Shown: positions 1 to 5,664, numbered from the stretch's first letter. The stretch is 8,319 nt of DNA from Microcoleaceae cyanobacterium UBA9251 (GCA_003542015.1 DPLL01000353.1:1-8319), one strand, 5' to 3'. A program made the numbers and translations. Notes: a model not told the origin generated them from the sequence alone.

Positions 1-11
1 CAATCGATTTT

Positions 12-3000
12 TCAAAGCATTTCAGCGATCGCGTTACTGTCCAAAGGTTTAAAAAACAAATATCCCTGAGCAAGTTCGCATTCGAGTTCTCTCAATTGTG
101 CTAACTGTTCTACTGTCTCAACACCTTCTGCGATCGCCTCCAGTCCCAAATTGTGAGCCAAAGTCACGATCGCCCGCACAATTTGTAAAGGTTGTTCCCC
201 GCCGTCACCGTTTTCCCTCGCCCCCAAGCGGCTCACAAAAGAGCGATCGATCTTCAGCGTATCCAGCGGAAAACGGTGCAAATAACTCAAAGACGAATAG
301 CCCGTACCAAAATCGTCGATCGACAACCGAATCTTTCTAGATTTCAATTGGGCGAGTACCGTACTGGCTTTGTTCACATTTTCGACGATCGCACTTTCAG
401 TAATCTCCAATTTTAAACAGCTCGGATCGCAGCCCGTTTCTGCTAATATTTCATCGATTTGTTCAATCAAATTCGGTTGACCTAACTGTTTAGCAGAAAG
501 ATTGACACTCATTGTTAATTGCTCATTGGTAATTGGGAATTGGGAATTGGGAATAGGGCCTTGGGCCTTGGGCACGATCAGTTGCCGAACTTCCTTCTGA
601 CTTCCCGGCGTTACACTTGTGCTGAGCGAAGTCGAAGTATCCGTTAAATCCGTTACAGAATCCGTTGCCGAACTTCCTTCTCCCTTGATTAACATTTCTT
701 GCCAAACGCACAATTGGCGGCAAGCTTCCCGCAGCACCCAAGTTCCCAGAGGCACAATCAAACCCGTTTCTTCAGCCACAGGGATAAAACTAGATGGCGA
801 CACTAAACCCCGCACCGGATGATACCAGCGCACCAAAGCCTCAAAACCCTCGATCGCACCGCTGGCGATCGAAACAATTGGTTGATAGTGCAGAATAAAG
901 TGCGAACTTTCATCCTTGCTCTTCCCTAATTCCTGCTGTCCCAAAATAGCCAACCGCAGATCAGTTTCTAACTGCAACAGCGACATAGTTTGGTCGTGCA
1001 TCGCCAAATTAAACACCTCGTGGCGGGCCTTACCTAAAGCTTTAGCACGATACATAGCAATGTCAGCATCGCGCAGGAATTCTTCCGGGTGAGCCTGGGC
1101 AGAGCACTGCTGACTATTCGACAAGCCGCTCTCGGCTGCTGTGACCTCCTCTCTGCTGAAAACAATGCCAATGCTAGCGCTGGTGAATACTTCATGACCT
1201 TCGAGATTAAAGGGTACTGTCAATTCTTTTTGTATTCTGTTAGCGGCCAGGGTAGCGTCGCCGAGGTTCTGAATGCTGTCTAGCAGGATGGTAAACTCGT
1301 CTCCACCGAGTCGCGCTACCGTATCAGAAGCACGCACGCAATCCTGAAGCCGCTGCGCGAGGGTAATTAGCAGTTTGTCGCCGAGAATATGTCCTAAAGA
1401 ATCATTAACTACTTTGAAGCGGTCTAAATCTAGGAAGAGGACGGCAAATTTGTAATCTGGGGAATTTTGAGAACGGTGTATAGCTTGTCCTAGCCGATCG
1501 ATAAACAAGAGGCGGTTTGGCAAACCCGTAAGCGCATCGTGACAGGCATCGTGCAGCAGTTGCTGTTCTACTCGCCGGCTCGCGGTAACATCTCTAATCA
1601 TAATCTGCGCGGCTGCTAAGCCCTGATAAATAGCCGGTATGCCGACAACTTCTACGTCAATTATTTGTCCGTCGAGCCGGATCAGTTTTTCTTCAGCCAG
1701 GTCGAACGGCCTGTTTTCTTCCTCTACTTTCCGGATTCGCTCTTTGGCTATTTCCACATAGTTTTGATGGACGAAATTCAATACAGGAAAGCCGATTAGC
1801 TCCCTCGGAGATATCGCGCCGAGAAGTTTAGCACCGGCTGCATTGATATATGCGATTTTCCCTTGACTGTAAACCGCGATCGCTTCGGGAGACTGTTCTA
1901 CCAAACGGCGGTAGCGTTCTTCACTTTCTTGCAGAGATACTATCAACTCCGATCGCTCTTTTTCTGCTTGCTGGCGTTCTACTTCCCTTTGGTGATCTGC
2001 GAGAAATCTACCTATGCTTTGAGCCATCAATTCTATTATTTCTATGGCCTGGAATTCAAAGGTTTTTCTCCTTACCTCTCGTCCCAAAAAACTCAATGTG
2101 CCGTAGATTTTATTATTAATAAATATCGGCGTTCCAATGTAAGATTCTATTTGCCATTTTTGATAAGCTGGATGTTCGCACATTTCTAAGGTTCCTCCGA
2201 TGTGAGAACAGGCAATTGTTTTCTGGAATTCAATCACTGCGTCACAGTAAGTATCGCTCAGCTTTAATTCTAATCCTGGTGTAAAATATTCTAAATCTGT
2301 TCTCACCGAGCGAATCATAAAAGATGACTCCTCAACTTGAGCAATCATGCCAATAGAAAGTCCGAAAATCAAACAGCCTGCTTTTAGATAATCATCCACA
2401 AGTTCTTCAAAATTTTGATAGTGATAAGTTGTAATCCGGTGCAGGTGTTTGAGGTTGGCACTAAAAGTTGCTAAAGCTTGAGATTTTAAAAATAATTCTT
2501 CTTTCGCTCGCTGGCGGTCGGTGATGTCGGTCTGAACTCCAATAAAGTGGGTTAAGTGCCGCCGGGAATTGTAAACCGGAGCAATAGAAAGTTCGTTCCA
2601 AAAAAGCGAGCCATCTTTCCGAAAGTTCTGCAATATAACTTGAGAAGTCCTGCCTTCTTCAATAGCAGTTCGCAGCTCTTTTACAGCCTCCTGACTCGTG
2701 TCTGGGCCCTGCAATAATCGGCAATTTTTACCAATTAATTCGGATCTGCGATAACCCGTGATCCGCTCAAAACTGGGATTGAGATAAATAATTGGATTGT
2801 CGGCAAGCGTCGCATCGGTAATCACAATGCCGTTGCTGCTGCTTTCGATCGCCCTTTCCATCATTTGCAACCGTTCCGACGATCGAATACGCTCGATCGT
2901 GGCGGCTAACAAATTGGCGATCGCCTCCAGAAAATAAACGTCATCTTGGTTAAAAACTCGCTCGTCCTTGGTGTGAACCCCCAAAACCCCCCAGACAGGA

Positions 3001-3923
3001 GATTGAACAGTGTTCGTTGATTCTACTTGTCCCCACGGACTTTTCCCCTGTCCCCTATGGTCAGGAACGATCACGGTGACACCACTGACGGCGAGGTGGT
3101 TGTGCAGCAGCGGCAACTCACTAAACCGCGTTTCCACCGGCAAATCTTTGACGATCACCGCTTCGTTAACTAACAATGTATAACCAGCTTGAGAGCGGGC
3201 CGAAGCGGTGACACTGGCGCTACCGACCAGCCCTGGCCCCCAGCCGACACCCGATCGCAACAGAAAAGCATGACCCGATGGCAACAGTTCCAACAACTGA
3301 CAAAAATCGACATCCAGGGTTTGGGCAATTAACACCGCTGCTTTGTCCATCAGTGCTGACAAATCTGTTTCAGCGATCGCCTCATGCCCCAAGTAAGCGA
3401 CGGCTGCTTGCTGACGGGCCCGCAAGTGGATTGACCCGAGCAATTCCTGCTCTAGCGCTGCGACTCTCTTGCGCTCGGTAATGTCGCAGAACACCGACAG
3501 AACAACTTTTTCCGACTGCAATGTCAGATACCGCATTGATACAGTTGCCCAAAACAGCGTGCCGTCCGCCTTTTTCAGGCGGACTTCGGCCTCGCGCACC
3601 AGTCCCTCAACAGCCAGGATATCCAGCAATTCCTGGCGCTCTGCCGGATTGTTGTAGAGTGTTTCGGCTTTTTGGCGGTGGAGGGACTCGGATGCTGTCA
3701 GTCCGAAGGCCATACGGCATAAATCGTTACAATACAGAATTGTGCCATCAGCTAGACTGCTGATCACCAGTGGCACCGGCATCGAGTCGGCGATCGTCAG
3801 AAATAATTCTTGAGTGTCTTGCACCGCTTCCTGCATTCCTGTCTGGAAGGCACAGCCCTCACAGTCTTGGGGGATAAAACTTGCGAATTTTTCATTGATC
3901 CATTGTAATAATCTATTTTGCAC
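12..3923 (-). CDS. Multi-sensor LOV/PAS/GAF diguanylate cyclase-phosphodiesterase (GGDEF-EAL)
   Basis: Predicted soluble enzyme of 1303 residues that makes (GGDEF) and hydrolyses (EAL) cyclic di-GMP; no signal peptide or membrane segment is seen. Domain order: PAS about 38-155, GAF 172-345, LOV-like PAS 352-470, GAF 484-640, PAS 665-785, GGDEF 790-968, EAL 985-1303. The second PAS has IGKNCRLLQG with Cys401, plus Asn376, Asn433, Asn443 and Gln464, matching flavin-contacting positions of plant phototropin LOV domains. The cyclase motif RLGGDEF (871-877) is intact, with a product-inhibition site RASD (864-867) five residues upstream. The EAL catalytic set is present: Glu1028, Asn1141, Glu1173, Asp1203, Asp1204, Lys1224, Glu1266 and Gln1286. 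Both activities are therefore plausible; net direction is unknown. The start is GTG, chosen for its AGGAG nine bases upstream. Extra loops interrupt GAF1 (about 288-309), GGDEF (about 925-945) and EAL (about 1080-1135). Domain family is certain; light sensing is inferred. Confidence 0.95.
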   Translation of the reverse strand: MQNRLLQWINEKFASFIPQDCEGCAFQTGMQEAVQDTQELFLTIADSMPVPLVISSLADGTILYCNDLCRMAFGLTASESLHRQKAETLYNNPAERQELLDILAVEGLVREAEVRLKKADGTLFWATVSMRYLTLQSEKVVLSVFCDITERKRVAALEQELLGSIHLRARQQAAVAYLGHEAIAETDLSALMDKAAVLIAQTLDVDFCQLLELLPSGHAFLLRSGVGWGPGLVGSASVTASARSQAGYTLLVNEAVIVKDLPVETRFSELPLLHNHLAVSGVTVIVPDHRGQGKSPWGQVESTNTVQSPVWGVLGVHTKDERVFNQDDVYFLEAIANLLAATIERIRSSERLQMMERAIESSSNGIVITDATLADNPIIYLNPSFERITGYRRSELIGKNCRLLQGPDTSQEAVKELRTAIEEGRTSQVILQNFRKDGSLFWNELSIAPVYNSRRHLTHFIGVQTDITDRQRAKEELFLKSQALATFSANLKHLHRITTYHYQNFEELVDDYLKAGCLIFGLSIGMIAQVEESSFMIRSVRTDLEYFTPGLELKLSDTYCDAVIEFQKTIACSHIGGTLEMCEHPAYQKWQIESYIGTPIFINNKIYGTLSFLGREVRRKTFEFQAIEIIELMAQSIGRFLADHQREVERQQAEKERSELIVSLQESEERYRRLVEQSPEAIAVYSQGKIAYINAAGAKLLGAISPRELIGFPVLNFVHQNYVEIAKERIRKVEEENRPFDLAEEKLIRLDGQIIDVEVVGIPAIYQGLAAAQIMIRDVTASRRVEQQLLHDACHDALTGLPNRLLFIDRLGQAIHRSQNSPDYKFAVLFLDLDRFKVVNDSLGHILGDKLLITLAQRLQDCVRASDTVARLGGDEFTILLDSIQNLGDATLAANRIQKELTVPFNLEGHEVFTSASIGIVFSREEVTAAESGLSNSQQCSAQAHPEEFLRDADIAMYRAKALGKARHEVFNLAMHDQTMSLLQLETDLRLAILGQQELGKSKDESSHFILHYQPIVSIASGAIEGFEALVRWYHPVRGLVSPSSFIPVAEETGLIVPLGTWVLREACRQLCVWQEMLIKGEGSSATDSVTDLTDTSTSLSTSVTPGSQKEVRQLIVPKAQGPIPNSQFPITNEQLTMSVNLSAKQLGQPNLIEQIDEILAETGCDPSCLKLEITESAIVENVNKASTVLAQLKSRKIRLSIDDFGTGYSSLSYLHRFPLDTLKIDRSFVSRLGARENGDGGEQPLQIVRAIVTLAHNLGLEAIAEGVETVEQLAQLRELECELAQGYLFFKPLDSNAIAEML
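510..572. repeat. Heptamer tandem repeat tract (STRR-like) inside the EAL-coding region
   Basis: Nine consecutive 7-base units on the plus strand: CATTGTT, AATTGCT, CATTGGT, AATTGGG three times, AATAGGG, then CCTTGGG twice. Degenerate heptamer tracts of this kind are the short tandemly repeated repetitive (STRR) sequences of cyanobacteria, normally between genes. Here the tract is translated on the minus strand as part of a Pro/Asn/Gln-rich loop just before the conserved SVNLSAKQ strand of the EAL domain. Three units equal 21 bases, so copy-number changes in steps of three units preserve the frame. Confidence 0.9.
581..681. repeat. Pair of 18-bp perfect direct repeats within the same coding insertion
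   Basis: GTTGCCGAACTTCCTTCT occurs exactly at 581-598 and again at 664-681. The offset is 83 bases, not a multiple of three, so the two copies are translated in different frames (Gly-Ser-Ser-Ala-Thr around residue 1085, Lys-Glu-Val-Arg-Gln around 1110). The repetition is therefore a DNA-level event, not a peptide repeat under selection. TCCGTTA/TCCGTTG-type short repeats lie between the copies at about 639-669. Confidence 0.9.
619..638. repeat. Dispersed repeat motif, copy 1 (CTGAGCGAAGTCGAAG type)
   Basis: The core CTGAGCGAAGTCGAAG lies at 622-637 between the two 18-bp repeats. From memory, this short sequence and its variant with GCGTAGTC are very common as dispersed intergenic elements in cyanobacterial genomes. 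A second, slightly different copy runs off the end of this window at 8304-8319, which supports its repeat nature from the sequence alone. Here it is translated on the minus strand as a Thr/Ser-rich stretch. Confidence 0.65.
3028..3055. repeat. Degenerate heptamer repeat in the GAF1-coding loop
   Basis: Read in 7-base steps on the plus strand the units are TGTCCCC (3028), ACGGACT (3035), TTTCCCC (3042) and TGTCCCC (3049). They encode about residues 290-299 of the minus-strand protein, inside an extra loop (about 288-309) between two GAF strands that normally are joined by a short turn. The base composition and 7-base register resemble the tract in the EAL domain, suggesting the same kind of insertion. 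Only four units, one of them poor, so support is moderate. Confidence 0.5.
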
Positions 3924-3932
3924 AGAACCGGA

Positions 3933-3937
3933 CTCCT
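3933..3937 (-). promoter_or_regulatory. Ribosome binding site of the GGDEF-EAL gene
   Basis: Reading the minus strand, AGGAG ends nine bases before the GTG at 3923-3921. It is a full-strength Shine-Dalgarno sequence and is the reason for accepting the GTG start, which gives a complete first PAS domain downstream. Confidence 0.8.
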
Positions 3938-3955
3938 GTAGCTCCGCAGCCGAGA

Positions 3956-3961
3956 ACTATA
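3956..3961 (-). promoter_or_regulatory. Candidate -10 element for the GGDEF-EAL gene
   Basis: Minus-strand TATAGT matches five of six bases of TATAAT and would place the transcript start about 26 bases before the GTG codon, leaving room for the AGGAG site. No convincing -35 hexamer lies 16-18 bases upstream. A weaker alternative further upstream on the minus strand pairs TTGCCT with TATTGT at an 18-base spacing (plus-strand region about 4019-4048). Neither can be decided from sequence alone. Confidence 0.25.
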
Positions 3962-4062
3962 AATTGATGATAACTGGCGATTCCAGATGCAGAGGACGAT
4001 CGGCACTTAAAATCCCCGCACAATATTCATCTTAACCGCAACCAGGCAACTGAACCCCCCCA

Positions 4063-4082
4063 AACACCTCGGTGTTAGGTGT
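4063..4082. repeat. Overlapping, mutually exclusive inverted repeats
   Basis: AACACC (4063-4068) can pair with GGTGTT (4071-4076), while ACACCT (4064-4069) can instead pair with AGGTGT (4077-4082). Both arms use the same left half, so only one hairpin can form at a time. Position suits either the subterminal hairpin of an IS200/IS605 left end or a leader structure. No T-run follows on either strand that would make it a standard terminator. Confidence 0.5.
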
Positions 4083-4134
4083 CGGCAATTACAGAACACA
4101 TCTGTCCCTAGTATTATAAAACTTTATTAAGTTT

Positions 4135-4151
4135 GTAAGCAGTAGTAAGCA
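4135..4151. repeat. Short direct repeat GTAAGCA with 10-base period
   Basis: GTAAGCA occurs at 4135-4141 and 4145-4151, separated by GTA, so the copies sit on the same face of the helix. It lies about 75 bases before tnpB in AT-rich sequence and could be part of the element's left end or a regulatory site. It is short, so chance is possible. Confidence 0.4.
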
Positions 4152-4173
4152 ATGGTAGTATTATATAGTCAGA

Positions 4174-4233
4174 ATGGTCAACAAGCGAGAATTATGGCGA
4201 GCGTTAAAAAATGGAGATGCTGAATGCAACTAG
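4174..4233 (+). CDS. Possible 19-residue leader peptide overlapping tnpB
   Basis: A short frame beginning MVNKRELWRALKNG reads 19 residues and ends at a TAG at 4231-4233, overlapping the first ten bases of tnpB in another frame. The tnpB ribosome binding site lies inside it, so translation here could open or couple tnpB initiation. The frame has no clear Shine-Dalgarno of its own. A second frame (ATG at 4152) also runs into this interval and stops at 4221-4223, directly before the tnpB ATG. I recognise neither peptide; conservation in sister elements would be needed to call it a gene. Confidence 0.2.
   Translation: MVNKRELWRALKNGDAECN
4213..4216 (+). promoter_or_regulatory. Ribosome binding site of tnpB
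   Basis: GGAG sits seven bases before the ATG at 4224. An in-frame TGA immediately precedes the ATG (4221-4223), so no longer start is possible, and the protein start MQLAERHIIK agrees with the usual N-terminus of this cyanobacterial TnpB group. Confidence 0.75.
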
Positions 4234-5450
4234 CAGAGAGACACATCATTAAATCCACAGAACATCGTTTTGTTGAAATAGACGGATTAGCCTTTAAATC
4301 CAAAAATCTCTACAATGCCGCTAACTACGTCATTCGTCAGAGTTTTGTCTATGGATGGGGTTATATAAATTACAACGAAATGAATCGTTTGATGAAATCT
4401 CATCCAGCATACAAGGAATTACCAGCCAAGGTAAGTCAACAAATATTAATGATATTAGACAAGAATTGGAAGTCTTTTTTTGAAGCAGTCAAAGCTTACA
4501 AAAATGAACCCACGAGATTCACAGACCGCCCGAAATTACCGAAGTATAAAGATAAAGTCAAGGGTCGGAATATTCTCGTCTATACAATTCAGGCGATTAG
4601 TAGCAAGGAACTAAAGAAAGGAATTATCAAGCTGTCGGGTACTAATATTTTAATTAAAACCCAAATCAAACCAGAGCGAATTTGTCAAATTAGATTGGTG
4701 CCAAAATGCGATTCCTACATAATTGAGGTGATTTACAATGCCTGTACTGAGCCGGAGTCCACCCTTGAGCTTGATGAAAACCCCAAAGAATTAGTAGCTA
4801 GTATCGACTTAGGGCTGAATAATTTAGTGGCGTTAACTTCAAATCAGCCGGGATTTGTCCCTTTACTGATTAACGGGCGACCACTGAAATCGATTAATCA
4901 ATTCTACAACAAGCGTAAGGCACGACTACAATCTCAGTTAAAAGGTCTGCGTAAAACTTCATCACGGATTCAGCGTTTAACCCGTTGTCGCCATCAAAAA
5001 GTCGATAATTACTTGCACTCTGCTAGTCGGTATATCATCAATGTTCTCGGCTCACGAAATATCGGAACGCTAGTAATTGGTAAAAATGCACAATGGAAAA
5101 ACGAGCTTGATTTAGGAAGAAAAACTAATCAAAGCTTTGTAAGCATTCCTCATGCTCGACTAATTGAAATGTTGAAGTACAAAGCTGAATTGATGGGAAT
5201 AAAGATCGTAGAACAAGAAGAATCCTACACTTCCAAATCGAACTTCCTGAATTTAGATCCAATTCCTGTGTACGGGTATATTGGAACCTTCGATGTCACA
5301 TTTAGTGGTCAGCGAATTAAGAGAGGATTGTACAGAACATCGTCGGGTCGATTGATTAACGCCGATGTTAACGGGTCTTATAATATTTTGAGAAAAGCAA
5401 TCCCAAATGCTTTTAGCGATGGGATAGGGAGCTGTGTAGTTCAGCTTTAG
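4224..5450 (+). CDS. tnpB: TnpB-family RNA-guided endonuclease (IS605 OrfB-like)
   Basis: 408 residues, full length for TnpB, no frameshift. TnpB proteins are RuvC nucleases guided by an omega-RNA from the element's right end; they cut targets beside a short motif and help the element persist. The N-terminal part (about 1-140) is helical and basic, with the family signature GRPKLPKYKD-like segment at 102-110. The RuvC core starts at SIDLGLNNL (Asp195) and ends at INADVNGSYNILRKA (Asp381). The usual second-motif glutamate is replaced: the strand reads GTLVIGKNAQWK with Gly286 at that place, and a candidate substitute lies in EQEESYTSK (Glu332/Glu333), 46-47 residues later. The C-terminal zinc ribbon has no cysteine between 256 and 403, so it cannot bind zinc in the usual way. 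More AT-rich than acnB. Function as active nuclease is inferred. Confidence 0.93.
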   Translation: MQLAERHIIKSTEHRFVEIDGLAFKSKNLYNAANYVIRQSFVYGWGYINYNEMNRLMKSHPAYKELPAKVSQQILMILDKNWKSFFEAVKAYKNEPTRFTDRPKLPKYKDKVKGRNILVYTIQAISSKELKKGIIKLSGTNILIKTQIKPERICQIRLVPKCDSYIIEVIYNACTEPESTLELDENPKELVASIDLGLNNLVALTSNQPGFVPLLINGRPLKSINQFYNKRKARLQSQLKGLRKTSSRIQRLTRCRHQKVDNYLHSASRYIINVLGSRNIGTLVIGKNAQWKNELDLGRKTNQSFVSIPHARLIEMLKYKAELMGIKIVEQEESYTSKSNFLNLDPIPVYGYIGTFDVTFSGQRIKRGLYRTSSGRLINADVNGSYNILRKAIPNAFSDGIGSCVVQL

Positions 5451-5510
5451 AAGGGTCAATCCGCTCGAAGTAAAAGCGAAGGGGGAGGGACTCAACGCCT
5501 CCCATGTCAT
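5380..5510 (+). ncRNA. Putative omega-RNA overlapping the tnpB 3' end
   Basis: In IS200/IS605 elements the guide RNA spans the end of tnpB and the right end, with the guide taken from flanking DNA. Three successive stems are seen here: AGCTG/CAGCT (5430-5434 with 5442-5446, extendable by two G-T pairs), CGCT/AGCG (5462-5465 with 5475-5478) and GGGAGG/CCTCCC (5483-5488 with 5498-5503). The order and location fit, but the start is arbitrary and the 3' boundary, and so the guide, cannot be fixed without a related element. Confidence 0.35.
5483..5503. repeat. Right-end subterminal hairpin of the element
   Basis: A perfect six-base stem GGGAGG/CCTCCC encloses a nine-base loop 33 bases after the tnpB stop. 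It is the strongest inverted repeat near that end and is followed by CATGTCATGTCAT (5503-5515), a 5-base tandem repeat. A subterminal hairpin a short distance inside the cleavage site is usual for IS200/IS605 right ends. There is no T-run after it. Confidence 0.55.
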
Positions 5511-5563
5511 GTCATAAATGCCTATACTTTTACCAGCTATGAAAATTAACTGTTTCTCAAATT

Positions 5564-5595
5564 GCGTTAAGTTTTGATAAGAGCGGTAACTTTTG
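5564..5595. repeat. 13-bp imperfect direct repeat upstream of acnB
   Basis: GCGTTAAGTTTTG (5564-5576) and GCGGTAACTTTTG (5583-5595) match at 11 of 13 positions, with starts 19 bases apart, close to two turns of the helix. This is the geometry of a tandem protein-binding site. The second copy overlaps the TTGCCA hexamer of the best acnB promoter candidate, so a bound protein could affect transcription. The regulator is unknown. Confidence 0.4.
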
Positions 5596-5622
5596 CCAGA
5601 TGTGGGCGCCTGCTCCTAATCT
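5593..5622 (+). promoter_or_regulatory. Candidate acnB promoter
   Basis: TTGCCA (5593-5598) matches five of six bases of the -35 consensus and is followed after 18 bases by TAATCT (5617-5622), a poor -10. The octamer CTAATCTG is repeated at 5616-5623 and 5633-5640. Other -10-like sequence upstream is TATACT at 5523-5528, close to the transposon edge. Weak support only. Confidence 0.25.
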
Positions 5623-5664
5623 GAAAGGTAAACTAATCTGCAAACAATTAACGAATGCCATCCC

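Larger units (their letters stand above)
3924..4223. other. Divergent intergenic region with the left end of the insertion element
   Basis: This 300-base stretch separates the minus-strand GGDEF-EAL gene from tnpB. The left third holds the ribosome binding site and possible promoters of the minus-strand gene. A run of seven C (4055-4061) is followed by overlapping inverted repeats (4063-4082), then an AT-rich stretch with a small stem (AAACTT/AAGTTT, 4119-4134), a 7-bp direct repeat and a possible short leader peptide before tnpB. The switch to AT-rich sequence after about 4110 suggests the transposon edge is near there. No full-length gene is seen. Confidence 0.6.
4111..5515 (+). mobile_element. 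IS200/IS605-family (IS1341-like) tnpB-only element, ends approximate
   Basis: The element consists of one tnpB gene with AT-rich flanking sequence and a GC-rich hairpin 33 bases after its stop. No TnpA (Y1 tyrosine or serine recombinase) is encoded in the window, so it belongs to the tnpB-only class that depends on a transposase elsewhere or is stranded. The block from about 3381 to 5826 has no HIP1 octamer, unlike both neighbours on average, and one 60-base tnpB line I counted is about 35% G+C against 45% for one acnB line, consistent with foreign origin. Members of this family make no target duplication and have no terminal inverted repeats, so the exact ends cannot be set by eye; either end may be off by tens of bases. 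Confidence 0.6.

Noticed and set aside
510..681. CRISPR array
   Set aside because: Repeats are heptamers or two 18-mers without evenly sized unique spacers, and lie in a coding sequence.
519..686. Frameshift or pseudogene in the EAL region
   Set aside because: The frame is open throughout and all catalytic residues after the insertion are intact, so the gene is not broken by it.
1850..2189. Plus-strand frames with hydrophobic stretches
   Set aside because: They are antisense to the GAF2-PAS3 coding region of the large minus-strand gene and lack a ribosome binding site.
2910..3410. GAF1 as a bilin-binding (phytochrome-like) photosensor
   Set aside because: No chromophore cysteine in a cyanobacteriochrome-type motif is seen; the sequence resembles ordinary signalling GAF domains.
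3797..4006. Open frame of 69 residues on the minus strand
   Set aside because: It overlaps the start of the GGDEF-EAL gene in another frame, has no recognisable domain and would conflict with the well-supported GTG start.
5483..5503. Hairpin as an intrinsic terminator for tnpB
   Set aside because: The stem is GC-rich but no run of T follows; position fits a transposon right end better.
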